Below, piece by piece: positions 25,688 to 34,653 of a stretch of 64,000 bases of DNA. Source of the DNA: Acidimicrobiaceae bacterium (lineage in GTDB: Bacteria > Actinomycetota > Acidimicrobiia > Acidimicrobiales > UBA8190); NCBI GenBank assembly GCA_003151475.1, contig PLXQ01000021.1:1-64000 (forward strand), written 5' to 3'. The notes beneath the pieces are model-generated. The model did no database searches, was not told the DNA's origin, and saw nothing but the letters and a program-made list of their open reading frames with translations. A program made the translations under genes and the position numbers. Position 1 is the stretch's first letter, and every line of letters begins with the position of its first letter.

Positions 25688-25740
25688 CGGGTGACCGGTC
25701 CGTCTGCTGCCGGGTGACCGGTCCGTCTGCTGCCGGGTGA
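25688..25740. repeat. 23-bp tandem repeat, 2.3 copies
   Basis: The unit CGGGTGACCGGTCCGTCTG plus CTGC occurs at 25688-25710 and 25711-25733, and begins a third time at 25734. It lies between convergent genes, immediately after one stop and just before the other. Confidence 0.8.
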
Positions 25741-25744
25741 ATTG

Positions 25745-27499
25745 TTAGATTAAGACTCGCTTCAGCTCGTCGAATGTCGTCTCTCCGTCTTGGACTTTGG
25801 TGAAGGCGTCCTGTCGCAGCGTCTGCATGCCACTGGTGATGGCGGCTTTGGCCACCGCCTCGGCCGGAGCCCGCTGCAACACCAAGGTCCGCAGCTCGTC
25901 GTTCATCACCAGGACCTCGTGGACCGCAAGCCTTCCCAGATAGCCGCTCTGCCCGCACTGCTCGCACCCGTTGGCCCGGTGTAACCGCGTCTCGGTCGTC
26001 GCTGCGTCGATGAGAGCCATTGACTGGAGCTCGAGGAGCTCTTCGGGGCTCGCCATGTCGGACGATTTGCAGCGGCCACAGAGCCGGCGGACCAGGCGCT
26101 GGGCCACCACGCACTCGAGAGCCGAGGTCACAAGATAGGGACCGAGTCCCATGTCCATCAGTCGAGTGGTGCTCGAGGCGGCATCGTTGGCGTGGAGCGT
26201 GGACAGCACCAGATGACCGGTGAGCGCCGCCTCGGTGGCGGTCTTGGCCGTCTCCAGATCGCGGATCTCTCCGATGAGGATGATGTCGGGGTCGGCACGC
26301 AGAGCGGCCCGCAGACCGGTGGCGAACGTGTACCCGGCCTTCTGGTTCACCTGGGTCTGTTTGATCCCGGCTACCCGGTACTCGATGGGGTCCTCCACCG
26401 TGACGGTGTTACGGGTAGGGACGTTCAGCTCGCTGATGGTGGCGTACAACGTGGTCGACTTGCCCGAGCCGGTCGGCCCGGTCACGAGGATCATGCCCCA
26501 CGCCTTGCGGAACGACTGCTGGTAGCGGCGGAGCGACTCGGGAAGAAAACCGAGGGCGTCGATATCGAGCAGTCCCTGGTCCCGCCGGAGCAGACGCAGC
26601 ACCAGAGCTTCGCCGTAGATCGTGGGAAGGCTAGCCGCCCTGATGTCCACGGCGAGCTCTCCGATGGTCATCGACATCCGACCGTCCTGGGGACGGCGGT
26701 GCTCGGAAATGTCCATGTCGGTCATGATCTTGATGCGGCTGATGACACCGAGCCGCAACGAGGCCGGGGCGTTCATGATGTCGCGGAGCATGCCGTCGAC
26801 CCGGAAGCGGATACGCAGGCCGTCCTCGGTCGGTTCGATGTGGATGTCGGATGCCCGCTCCGCCGCCGCGCGCGTGAGGAGGCGATTGACGAAGACGATG
26901 ACCGGTTCTGGATTCCGGCCCAATCCGGCCTCCTCGGAGACCTCGGCATCGGGGATGTCGGTGGTGAGAGTGACGTCCGTGGTCGGGTCGTCGGAATCGT
27001 CTTCGTGCAGCAGGCGGATGTAGTACCCGGATTCGATGGCTTTGCGCAGCGGACCGGGCGTCGCCACCACCGGAATCACAGGCACGGTGACGAGCATCCG
27101 GAGGTCGTCGAAGGTCTGAAGATCGCGTGGATCGGTGATGGCGACGATGAGTGCACCATTCTTGAGACCGACGGGAAGCACGCCGCGGCGCCGGCAGAAG
27201 GCTTCGGGCAGGTAGTCGAGGACGGTCGGGTCGGGCGGCTCGAGACTGAGGTCCCGGTAGGCCATGCCCATGATCTCGGCCAGAGTCCGGGCCAGATCGT
27301 CTTCGAAGAGCATGCCGTGGGCGACGAGGATCTCGCCCAGTCGTTTACCCGTTCGTCGTTGCTCGGTCAGCGCCGCGTCCACCTGCTCACCTGTCACCAG
27401 GCCGGCGGCGATCAGCTGGACCCCGAGCGAGACGTGTCGGCCGTCGCCCAACTCCGTACTCGTCTGACGCTCCGTCGGCGTGGCGATCAGCTCTGTCAT
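25745..27499 (-). CDS. GspE/PilB-type assembly ATPase with MshEN-like N-terminus
   Basis: 584 residues. The N-terminus carries two copies of an MshEN-like pattern (SLGVQLIAAGLVTGEQVDAAL and RLGEILVAHGMLFEDDLARTL), which binds c-di-GMP in known ATPases. The catalytic part has Asp box DIHIEPTEDGLRIRFRVDG, Walker A GPTGSGKSTT (about 343), Walker B IILIGEIRDLETA and His box STLHANDAASS. A zinc site is formed by CGRCKS and CEQCGQSGYLGR. Such ATPases polymerise type IV pili or pseudopili at the inner membrane. No pilin, PilC or PilT gene is in the window, so the partner machinery is elsewhere. Confidence 0.9.
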   Translation of the reverse strand: MTELIATPTERQTSTELGDGRHVSLGVQLIAAGLVTGEQVDAALTEQRRTGKRLGEILVAHGMLFEDDLARTLAEIMGMAYRDLSLEPPDPTVLDYLPEAFCRRRGVLPVGLKNGALIVAITDPRDLQTFDDLRMLVTVPVIPVVATPGPLRKAIESGYYIRLLHEDDSDDPTTDVTLTTDIPDAEVSEEAGLGRNPEPVIVFVNRLLTRAAAERASDIHIEPTEDGLRIRFRVDGMLRDIMNAPASLRLGVISRIKIMTDMDISEHRRPQDGRMSMTIGELAVDIRAASLPTIYGEALVLRLLRRDQGLLDIDALGFLPESLRRYQQSFRKAWGMILVTGPTGSGKSTTLYATISELNVPTRNTVTVEDPIEYRVAGIKQTQVNQKAGYTFATGLRAALRADPDIILIGEIRDLETAKTATEAALTGHLVLSTLHANDAASSTTRLMDMGLGPYLVTSALECVVAQRLVRRLCGRCKSSDMASPEELLELQSMALIDAATTETRLHRANGCEQCGQSGYLGRLAVHEVLVMNDELRTLVLQRAPAEAVAKAAITSGMQTLRQDAFTKVQDGETTFDELKRVLI

Positions 27500-28027
27500 C
27501 GAGCGATCGCCGGCGGGAGCGCAGTGAGCGAGTGGGTGGCCGGCGAGGCCGGCGGGCCCGTCCCGGGCGCGCCGCGCCCAGGGTCAACCAGAGCAACGAA
27601 CACCTTTTGACGCATTTGGTCGCTTTCTGGCGGCAGCCGGACGCGGGTCCGAGCCGCAATTGCTGTATCGGGTGACGACAGACGGTGCTTGAGGCGCGAA
27701 ACCGCACGGGGAAGCGCTTTCGGTCTGTTGGTGTCCGATTATCGGCTTCCTCAGGGGTAAGATGCGGGGGCTTCTTTGAATCGCGCCCTTCGCTCCGGAC
27801 CCCGGCGACGCCGCAGAAATGGACGTCGTCAGATGCCAAACCGGTCGATCGAGGATTTCCTGTCCGTTCGTGTCATAGGCGGCCGCTTGGCCACCAGGCG
27901 AAGCTCTGATCTCCCCTGTGCCTCCTCGCCATGTGCGGACGCGGGGCACCGGTCTCGATGAAGGCGATGGCTCCGGGCGATCTCCCGAGCATCACTTTCG
28001 CCCCCGGAGATCTGGCGTCGTCAACCG
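27500..28027. other. Intergenic region upstream of a small protein
   Basis: No gene recognised. TAAGAT at 27758-27763 could be a -10 box for plus-strand transcription toward the 58-residue protein, which would leave a ~285-nt untranslated leader. I searched by eye for known riboswitch cores and saw none that is convincing. Confidence 0.35.
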
Positions 28028-28044
28028 AAGGAGAGGCGTTCCAC

Positions 28045-28221
28045 ATGTCGAACATCGTGGTGGTTTCCGCCAGCCTGTCAGGAGAGGAGCGCCGTGACCA
28101 CCTCGTCGGCGATGTCTGGGAGATCCACGACGGCTCCCTGACCATTCTCGACGGAGTGGGCCACGTCGTCGCTTCGTACGCACCCGGTCGATGGGTGAAC
28201 GTCATGAAGAAGCAGCTCTAA
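28045..28221 (+). CDS. Small conserved-looking protein
   Basis: 58 residues from ATG 28045, with a GAGAGG/AAGGAG ribosome site 8-11 nt upstream. Sequence: SNIVVVSASLSGEERRDHL, then VGDVWEIHDGSLTILD and VVASYAPGRWVNVMKKQL. It looks like a compact beta-rich domain. Stop codon overlaps that of the convergent diguanylate cyclase. Function unknown; location between the MshEN ATPase and a c-di-GMP synthase is suggestive only. Confidence 0.55.
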   Translation: MSNIVVVSASLSGEERRDHLVGDVWEIHDGSLTILDGVGHVVASYAPGRWVNVMKKQL

Positions 28222-29951
28222 CTCACATCGTTCAGATCGAATCTCGACTGGTACTGCGGTCGATTCTCTCGTCCCGACCTCACTTCCACCGGATCGCCCT
28301 CAGAGCCGAGGCGATCGGTGAGATCCATCTCCATATCCGAGCGGAAAACGACGTAACCATGTTTGCCCCGCGCCTTGGCCACATAGAGCGCCACGTCGGC
28401 GTCGCGCAGGAGATCGGCCGGACCGTTCCGTGCGCCCAAAGCCACGCCGATGCTGGCGCGGATCTCCAGGGGCCCAACGTTGGTTCCTTCAAGCACAAAC
28501 GGCTCACCAAACGCGGCCACGAGTTGTTGAGCGACAACTTCGGGGCCCACCCCTCCCAGCTCCCCTTCCACCAGGACAACGAATTCGTCACCACCGAGAC
28601 GTCCCACGCTGTCACTGGCTCGCAGCGCACCGGACAACCGGACGCCGACGGCCTTTAGGAGCTGATCACCGACGTGATGGCCGTACGTATCGTTCACTTC
28701 TTTAAAGTTGTCCAGGTCGATGAAGAGGGCGCCGACCAACAAGGGGTGGCGCTTCGCCCGAATGAGCATCTGTTCGGCCCGGTCGAGTAAGAGCGCCCGG
28801 TTGGGAAGGTCGGTGAGCGGGTCGTAGAGCGCCATGTGCCGAAGTTGTCGAGTGGCCTTGTCCACAAACCGGAGGGCGATAGCTCGCGAGCGCGTCAGCA
28901 ACATGAACAAGAGAAACAGCAGCGCACTCAGTCCACCACCGAGGACACCCACGCCGATGCCCTGGATCACACCGGGCGACTGAGCCGAGCCCTCGACTCG
29001 GACGGCCCATGACCCATTGGCGTTGAAGCGGAGGATCCGAGTGAACGTGGCGCCGTGAGGAACGGTGCCCGACGAGGCGATCGTCACGACGCCCGTGCCC
29101 GGTTGCTCGAAGGTCACGCTGGCCAGAAGCCGGTGCTGCGTCTGAAGGTTGGAACGAAGAAGATCGTCTCCGCTGAAGGTGGCCACGATCCATCCGCGCA
29201 GTTGCGCCAAGCGCGCCGCCACGGTTCTCGGCGTCTCGTTGCTCGAATAGACAGGCGAAAAGGTGACGAAGAGGTCGGCGATACCTCCGGTCTTGGCGAT
29301 CTTGCCGGCCGCCAGGATCGTCGTGTGGCCACTTTTGGTTGCCTCATCGAGCAAGTGGGGAATCGGAGATGGACTGCTGCCCGGCGGAATCGTCGAGCTG
29401 CAGAAATCAAAGGTGGCCGGAATCGGCTTCGCCGCCGACGAGGTGGCAATGCCAAATCGCTGGAGACAGTACTCAGACCTCTGGCCCGTCGGAAAGACGG
29501 TGTATGGCGAGGTGACAGGTTCGTTCACCGGCGGGTCCGCCACGACCTGAGCGCCGAACGCACTCAGCTGGAACGGCAGGACGCGCTGCACGAAAGCGAA
29601 GCCGACTCCGCCCGGAAAACGGTTGGCGATGTCGACCGATTTGTACCAAACGGCGAGCTCGCGATTGTTCAGATCGGGCACGGCCACGACGCCTGCCCTC
29701 TGCGTGGCCACGAAATCGATGTCCCGGCGTAACGAGGTCGACACTGCGGCGGAGATGGAGAAGGCATTGGAGTCGAACGTCTGAGCGGCCTGATCCTGCA
29801 CATATCCATGCCAGGCGACGGCACCGACGACGGAAAGTGCCAATCCGGCGAGGAGAACAGCCACGGCGACGACATTCCAGAGACGAAGCGACCGGCGACC
29901 GGCCGGTTCGACAACTTCCCCCTCCGGCTCCGGAGCATCAATTCGAGTCAT
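28218..29951 (-). CDS. CHASE-domain diguanylate cyclase
   Basis: 577 residues. Membrane segment WNVVAVAVLLAGLALSVVGAVAW (about 25-47), extracytoplasmic CHASE-like sensor (about 50-300, with GGVGFAFVQRVLP and the paired Cys near YCLQRFG/DFCSSTIP), second membrane segment GVGVLGGGLSALLFLLFMLL, then GGDEF. The active site is RLGGDEFVVLVEG, and RASD five residues earlier is an RxxD inhibitory site. The protein should make c-di-GMP in response to an external cue. It is convergent with the small 58-residue gene. Confidence 0.9.
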   Translation of the reverse strand: MTRIDAPEPEGEVVEPAGRRSLRLWNVVAVAVLLAGLALSVVGAVAWHGYVQDQAAQTFDSNAFSISAAVSTSLRRDIDFVATQRAGVVAVPDLNNRELAVWYKSVDIANRFPGGVGFAFVQRVLPFQLSAFGAQVVADPPVNEPVTSPYTVFPTGQRSEYCLQRFGIATSSAAKPIPATFDFCSSTIPPGSSPSPIPHLLDEATKSGHTTILAAGKIAKTGGIADLFVTFSPVYSSNETPRTVAARLAQLRGWIVATFSGDDLLRSNLQTQHRLLASVTFEQPGTGVVTIASSGTVPHGATFTRILRFNANGSWAVRVEGSAQSPGVIQGIGVGVLGGGLSALLFLLFMLLTRSRAIALRFVDKATRQLRHMALYDPLTDLPNRALLLDRAEQMLIRAKRHPLLVGALFIDLDNFKEVNDTYGHHVGDQLLKAVGVRLSGALRASDSVGRLGGDEFVVLVEGELGGVGPEVVAQQLVAAFGEPFVLEGTNVGPLEIRASIGVALGARNGPADLLRDADVALYVAKARGKHGYVVFRSDMEMDLTDRLGSEGDPVEVRSGRENRPQYQSRFDLNDVS

Positions 29952-30191
29952 ACGCCGTAGTCATCGACCACCCGTCGCCTTTCTATAAGGCGGCGGGCGT
30001 GCGGGTCGCCGCTTCCTCACCGGAAATGGTCTCGGCGGTGCCTGTGAACGGGCCGTCAATCCAGCCGGGACACGTCCCCTCGGAGCGGCAGGGCGAAGAA
30101 TCAGGCACCCGACCCTGTTACTCTCGGCCGCTGAAACGTGCCGGACGCCGCCTCTTCACTCTCTGTCCCACGGTCCGGGACCGCTAGACGC
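29952..30191. other. Intergenic region
   Basis: Separates the divergent diguanylate cyclase and the 48-residue frame. GC-rich with no gene recognised and no clear promoter boxes. Confidence 0.35.
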
Positions 30192-30206
30192 AAGGAGCCA
30201 ACGGGT

Positions 30207-30353
30207 GTGATCGTTCCCCGTATCGCTGATGGCAAGCACTACTGCGTTGTGGGAATCGGCGGCCCGAACCCTCCGTCGAGGTTCCATTCCCTCCGCCCAG
30301 TGCTGCGCGTGCCCGAGGCCTCTGGGCCTTCGCCGAACGCCGTAACCCTTTGA
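30207..30353 (+). CDS. Small ORF translationally coupled to the next gene
   Basis: 48 residues from GTG 30207, with a perfect AAGGAG 9 nt upstream (30192-30197). Its stop shares TTGA with the TTG start of the following membrane protein, which itself lacks a ribosome site. Sequence: MIVPRIADGKHYCVVGIGG then PNPPSRFHSLRPVLRVPEAS. No similarity recognised. It may be a genuine small protein or mainly a coupling device. Confidence 0.45.
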   Translation: MIVPRIADGKHYCVVGIGGPNPPSRFHSLRPVLRVPEASGPSPNAVTL

Positions 30354-30967
30354 AACTGAAACCCTACGAGATCCTGGCGTCGTCGCTCGCCGCCCTGGCC
30401 GCCGCCGCCGCCGCGTCTGTCTTCGGAGTCAAGGGAACCCTGATTGGCGCCGCCATCGGCGCCGCGGTTGCGACGGCAGTTTCTTCGCTTGCTTCCCAGT
30501 CCGCGGCGCGGGCCCAAGAAGCCTTGTTGCGACCGCTCCTGACGAGTCAACGCCAATCCGACGACAAGACGGACAAGACGGACAAGACGGACAAGACGAA
30601 AAGAGCAAGAGGAGCGAAGAGGGGTCCAACGGCCGAGGAACGGTGGCGCGTGGCACTGGTGGCGACAGCGTCGACGCTCGGGGCATTCGTGCTCGCCCTG
30701 GGCGTAGTGACCCTGATCGAGTTGAGTGCCGGACGCTCGTTGTCTTCGATCTTCGGGGGACCGAGATCAGGCACCACCGTGGCCGGGGTCATCGACGGAG
30801 TATCTCCTTCTTCAACGACGACCTCCTCAACCTCGACGACCTCGACGAGCACGACGACGGCGGCGACCACGACGACAGCGGCGACTACCACCACAACAGC
30901 AACCACCACCACGACGCCGACGACTTCGTCAAGCTCGACAGCTCCTGCCACGTCAACGACGCAGTAA
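30350..30967 (+). CDS. Two-pass membrane protein with Thr/Ser-rich tail
   Basis: 205 residues from TTG 30350. Two hydrophobic segments (YEILASSLAALAAAAAASVF... GAAIGAAVATAVSSL, and VALVATASTLGAFVLALGVVTLIEL) flank a charged region with a DKT repeat (30563-30598, four 9-bp units). The C-terminal ~60 residues are almost only Thr and Ser, likely an exported wall-spanning or glycosylated tail. No family recognised. Start is coupled to the preceding small frame. Confidence 0.65.
   Translation: MKLKPYEILASSLAALAAAAAASVFGVKGTLIGAAIGAAVATAVSSLASQSAARAQEALLRPLLTSQRQSDDKTDKTDKTDKTKRARGAKRGPTAEERWRVALVATASTLGAFVLALGVVTLIELSAGRSLSSIFGGPRSGTTVAGVIDGVSPSSTTTSSTSTTSTSTTTAATTTTAATTTTTATTTTTPTTSSSSTAPATSTTQ
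30563..30598 (+). repeat. Four 9-bp tandem repeats (GACAAGACG) inside a gene
   Basis: Encodes Asp-Lys-Thr four times in the cytoplasmic loop of the two-pass protein; in-frame units, so copy changes would not shift the frame. Confidence 0.85.
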
Positions 30968-31129
30968 CGGTTGCGAACAGGTGCCCCACCGCACCAAGGC
31001 AAGAGACCCCGACCACATTCCTCGCATCGAGGAAGGGTCCTCGTCTTTCCGGCCCCCTGCTCATATTCTCGGCGGCAGGTGATCAGCGACCCGCTGCCAC
31101 GGGGCAGCGAGTCCGGGACGAAGGGGGAA

Positions 31130-31552
31130 ATGGTGCTCAAGGACTTCAAGGCATTCATCTTGCGGGGCAATGTCGTCGACCTGGCCGTGGGCATCGTCAT
31201 CGGTGCCGCCTTCACCGCCGTGGTGTCGTCGTTCGTGAGGAATCTGCTGACACCACTGGTGTCGATTCCGGGTAAGGCGAACTTCAGCAAGCTGCAATTC
31301 ACCGTGCACGGAAGCCAGTTCCACTACGGAACTTTCGTCAACGACCTTCTCTCGTTCATCCTCGTCTCGGCCGCGGTGTTCTTCTTCGTGGTCCGCCCCA
31401 TCAACACCCTCATGGCCCGCCGTCGCGCCGGCCAAGAGACCGAGCCCGGAACCCGAGACTGCCCCCAATGCCTGAGCGAGATCCCGGCTGCCGCTCGTCG
31501 GTGCTCCTTCTGTACCTCTGAGGTCTCGCCCACGGCCCCGGCACCGTCCTGA
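31130..31552 (+). CDS. mscL: Large-conductance mechanosensitive channel with C-terminal zinc ribbon
   Basis: 140 residues from ATG 31130 (AAGGGGG just upstream). MscL signature: LKDFKAFILRGNVVDLAVGIVIGAAFTAVVSSFV (first helix and pore), second helix FILVSAAVFFFVVRPINTL. The homopentamer releases solutes on hypo-osmotic shock. The extra C-terminal part holds a CPQC... CSFC zinc-ribbon-like motif (ARRCSFCTSEV), which most MscL proteins lack but is known in some actinobacterial ones. Confidence 0.92.
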   Translation: MVLKDFKAFILRGNVVDLAVGIVIGAAFTAVVSSFVRNLLTPLVSIPGKANFSKLQFTVHGSQFHYGTFVNDLLSFILVSAAVFFFVVRPINTLMARRRAGQETEPGTRDCPQCLSEIPAAARRCSFCTSEVSPTAPAPS

Positions 31553-31681
31553 GTCAGGCCCATTACCCGGGAGGCGGCGCACCAGGGCTGATCTCGACCG
31601 GAGATCACCTCCGAAAGATTGTTCGAAAATAGTGCCCTCACTTTCCTCTTGGTGGACCCGCAGGATGCCGATTGCAGAGAC

Positions 31682-32842
31682 ATGTCGACCGGTGCGCCCT
31701 TCGAAGAACGCCGTCCGGCGACCGCTCCCAGCAGGGATATCCAGCGGGACTTCTGGCTGAGCCACATGCGGATCGGCTTCGGGATCTTCATGGGAGAGAC
31801 GCTCTTCGTGATGGTCTACCTGGGTCTTACGCCCCATGGTCGGCACCGCACCATCCTGTGGGTGGTGGCCATCTTGTGGTTCGTGTGCGCCACCATGAAT
31901 CTCCTCTTTGGACCGCGGTTGGCGTCGTGGCACCGCCGGGCCCAGTTCTCCGCGTCCTGGAACATCCTCGCTGCCTTCGCCGTCGGGGGCGTCGCCATCC
32001 TTGACGGTGGCCTTCGTAGCCCGACCATCCTCCTTCTGTTTCTCCCCGCCGCCTTCGCCGCCTTGGCCTTCACCCCGTGGGTGGCCGGCATGTGCGGCGT
32101 CGCCACCCTCGCCTCCGCCGCCCTCGTGTGGGTCGTCGATGCCAACCGCGGCACCTCGGCGGAAATGGCCCCGGTTTTGTCTGCCGTGCTCGCTGGATCG
32201 CTCGTTCTCTCCGTCGCCGCCTCAGTGAACCGGGTCAACCGTGAAGGCCACGAACGCCTGCTGGTGGAGAGGATCGCCGAACTGGCCACGACCGACGGTT
32301 TGACCGGCTGTGTGGTCCGTCGCGTGTTCTATGAACGTCTCGGTGAGGAGATCGCCCGTTCCCTGCGCCACGATGACCCGCTCAGCCTCATGCTGATCGA
32401 CATGGATTCGTTCAAAGCCGTGAACGACACGTACGGCCACGTCGTCGGAGACCACGTCCTCGCTGCCATCGGCACGACGCTTCGTGCGCAGGCCCGAGCG
32501 TTCGATGTGATCGGCCGCCTCGGTGGAGACGAGTTCGCCGTGCTCATGCCTGAAACCAAGGCCACCGCGGCGATGGCCCTGGCGGAACGGATCCGAGAGG
32601 CATTCTTAGGCGCGGCCGAGGTACCGGTGACGCTGAGCATCGGCGTGAGCGGCCTGGACCCTCTGGCGCCGACGGCCGAACGCATGATCGACGATGCCGA
32701 CTTCGCCCTCTACCAAGTGAAGGGCGAAGGACGCGACAGTGTCGCCGTCCGTCATCCCGAGAACAGGCCCCACGACCGCCGCATCGAGCCGCAGAGGACA
32801 GCAAATTCCCCAGTGAGTACGGGTCAGTCGCCGTCGGGCTAG
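31682..32842 (+). CDS. Membrane-bound diguanylate cyclase
   Basis: 386 residues from ATG 31682; a longer TTG start at 31619 is possible. Six hydrophobic segments (e.g. FGIFMGETLFVMVYLGL, AILWFVCATMNLLF, LLLFLPAAFAALAF) form an integral sensor, then a short linker and GGDEF: DGLTGCVVRRVFYERL, IDMDSFKAVNDTYGHVVGD, and active site RLGGDEFAVLMP (about 280), with RAFD (RxxD) five residues before. Second c-di-GMP synthase within 4 kb. Its stop overlaps that of convergent leuA. Confidence 0.9.
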   Translation: MSTGAPFEERRPATAPSRDIQRDFWLSHMRIGFGIFMGETLFVMVYLGLTPHGRHRTILWVVAILWFVCATMNLLFGPRLASWHRRAQFSASWNILAAFAVGGVAILDGGLRSPTILLLFLPAAFAALAFTPWVAGMCGVATLASAALVWVVDANRGTSAEMAPVLSAVLAGSLVLSVAASVNRVNREGHERLLVERIAELATTDGLTGCVVRRVFYERLGEEIARSLRHDDPLSLMLIDMDSFKAVNDTYGHVVGDHVLAAIGTTLRAQARAFDVIGRLGGDEFAVLMPETKATAAMALAERIREAFLGAAEVPVTLSIGVSGLDPLAPTAERMIDDADFALYQVKGEGRDSVAVRHPENRPHDRRIEPQRTANSPVSTGQSPSG

Positions 32843-34470
32843 GGCCCGATCTCGACCTGGCGCTCGTCGTTGCGGGCACGGATCCGTACGAGTCGGTTGA
32901 CCGCCGCCAGGTAGGCACGCGACGACGCCTCGACCACATCGGTCGACACGCCTCGGCCGGACACCTTCAGTCCGTCGGCCTCGAGTTGCACGACGACATC
33001 ACCGAGAGCGTCGATCCCGCCCGTCACCGAAGACACGTTGAATCCGATGAGACGGGATTCGAACCCGGTGGCGGTGCGGATGGCGCGACACGCAGCATCG
33101 ATCATGCCGTTGCCTTCGGCGGTGGCCTCCTTCTTGTCGCCCGAGCGGCTGACGACGACGCTCGCCCGAGGCATGCCCACGGTCCCACCGGACACTTCGA
33201 GGCTCTCGAGTTGGAAGCCCTCCAGGACGTCGTGGCCGAGCTCCTCGGCCACGATGGCCTCGAGGTCGGCTTCGGTGATCTCCACCTTGCGATCGGCGAA
33301 TTCCTTGAACCGGGTGAAGGCCTGATTGAGTCCGTCGCCCTGCACGTGAATGCCCATCTTCTCGAGTGTGTCGGCGAAAGCATGACGTCCCGAGTGCTTC
33401 CCCAAAACGATCTGCCGGCCGACCTGACCCACGCTGGCGGCTTCGATGATCTCGTAGGTGGAGCGGTCGGCCAGGACGCCGTGCTGATGGATACCGGACT
33501 CATGGGCGAAGGCGTTGCGACCCACGATGGCCTTGTTGTACTGCACCGGATACCCCGTCAAACGGGCCACCAGGCGCGACACCCGTGCCAATTCTTCGGT
33601 GCGGACGGTGGTGGCGATACCGGGGAACTGGTCCGGCCTGATCCGGAGGGCCATCACCACCTCTTCGAGCGCAGCGTTGCCGGCGCGCTCGCCCAGGCCG
33701 TTCACGCACACCTCGACCTGCCGGGCACCGCCTTGGACACCGGCCAGGGTGTTGGCCGTGGCCAGGCCGAGATCGTTGTGACAGTGCGTGGACAGGATGT
33801 AGTCACCGGGCACCTCCTTGCGGACGTGCTGGATCAGGGCCCCGAAGTCCCACGGGATGCCGTATCCGACGGTGTCGGGGATGTTCAAGGTCGTGGCACC
33901 CGCCTCGACGGCGGCGGCCAGGACCTCGAGCATGAAATCGAGCGGCGTGCGCGTGGCGTCCTGCGGACTGAATTCGATGTCCTCGGTGTGTTCGCGAGCC
34001 CGGGCCACGCCACCACGGGTCTCGGCCAGGACTTGCGCCGCGGTCATCTTGAGCATGTGCTCCATGTGCTGCGGGCTGGTCGAGATGAATACATGGATGC
34101 GGGCCCGGTTAGCGTCACGCAGCGCCTCCCAGCACCGGTCGACGTCGGAGAGTTGCGTCCGGGACAGCCCACAGATGGCCGGCGCCTCGGAACCGGCGCC
34201 GACCGAGCGGGCAATGGCCTGGACTGCTTCGAAGTCACCCTGGCTGGCGACGGGGAAGCCGGCCTCGATGTAGTCGACGCCCACCCTGGCCAGCTGCTCG
34301 GCGATCTCGAGCTTCTCGGCGACATCGAGGGAGATCCCGGGCGACTGCTCACCGTCGCGCAGGGTGGTATCGAAGACGACGAGGTGTCCCTCACTCGCCG
34401 CTGCTGCTCGACCGACTTGGGCGGCCGTCGAGGTGTTCTGCGTCTTCCCGGCGTTCTCCTTCATTGCCAT
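32839..34470 (-). CDS. leuA: 2-isopropylmalate synthase
   Basis: 543 residues from ATG 34470 (a second ATG 6 nt later is also possible; GAGGA upstream). Catalytic barrel: VFDTTLRDGEQSPGISLDVAEKLEIA, STHCHNDLGLATANTLAGV, GLGERAGNAALEEVVMAL, and NAFAHESGIHQHGVL. The C-terminal LeuA dimer domain (leucine feedback site) covers about 410-530. First committed step of leucine synthesis. Preceded by a Leu-rich leader peptide and terminator, so controlled by attenuation as well as feedback. Confidence 0.95.
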   Translation of the reverse strand: MAMKENAGKTQNTSTAAQVGRAAAASEGHLVVFDTTLRDGEQSPGISLDVAEKLEIAEQLARVGVDYIEAGFPVASQGDFEAVQAIARSVGAGSEAPAICGLSRTQLSDVDRCWEALRDANRARIHVFISTSPQHMEHMLKMTAAQVLAETRGGVARAREHTEDIEFSPQDATRTPLDFMLEVLAAAVEAGATTLNIPDTVGYGIPWDFGALIQHVRKEVPGDYILSTHCHNDLGLATANTLAGVQGGARQVEVCVNGLGERAGNAALEEVVMALRIRPDQFPGIATTVRTEELARVSRLVARLTGYPVQYNKAIVGRNAFAHESGIHQHGVLADRSTYEIIEAASVGQVGRQIVLGKHSGRHAFADTLEKMGIHVQGDGLNQAFTRFKEFADRKVEITEADLEAIVAEELGHDVLEGFQLESLEVSGGTVGMPRASVVVSRSGDKKEATAEGNGMIDAACRAIRTATGFESRLIGFNVSSVTGGIDALGDVVVQLEADGLKVSGRGVSTDVVEASSRAYLAAVNRLVRIRARNDERQVEIGP

Positions 34471-34588
34471 CCGTCCTCGCTCTTCGTCGTCTCCTGCCCG
34501 CGCTATCCCGAACCGTCATCTGCCGTCTCGCCTCGCACCACTTCGACTCTCGCCTTCTCCGCCCGGACCCGCTCACCTGTGCCGGGCC

Positions 34589-34622
34589 AAGAAGAAACCC
34601 CCTGGCCTTTCGGCTCAGGGGG
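34589..34622 (-). terminator. Attenuator terminator of leuA
   Basis: Minus strand: CCCCCTG(A)GCC, GAAA loop, GGCCAGGGGG, then TTTCTTCTT. GC-rich stem with a T-rich tail and a stable tetraloop. Upstream a perfect 9-bp hairpin (GGCGAGCGC / GCGCTCGCC, 34629-34652) follows the leader stop codon. Confidence 0.85.
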
Positions 34623-34653
34623 CGTGTCGGCGAGCGCGATGTGGCGCTCGCCG

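Noticed and set aside
30150-30230. Possible c-di-GMP (GEMM-like) riboswitch because of GACGCAAGGAGCC
   Set aside because: Only one short block resembles the motif; the paired partner helix and conserved loops are missing, and AAGGAG is better explained as a ribosome site.
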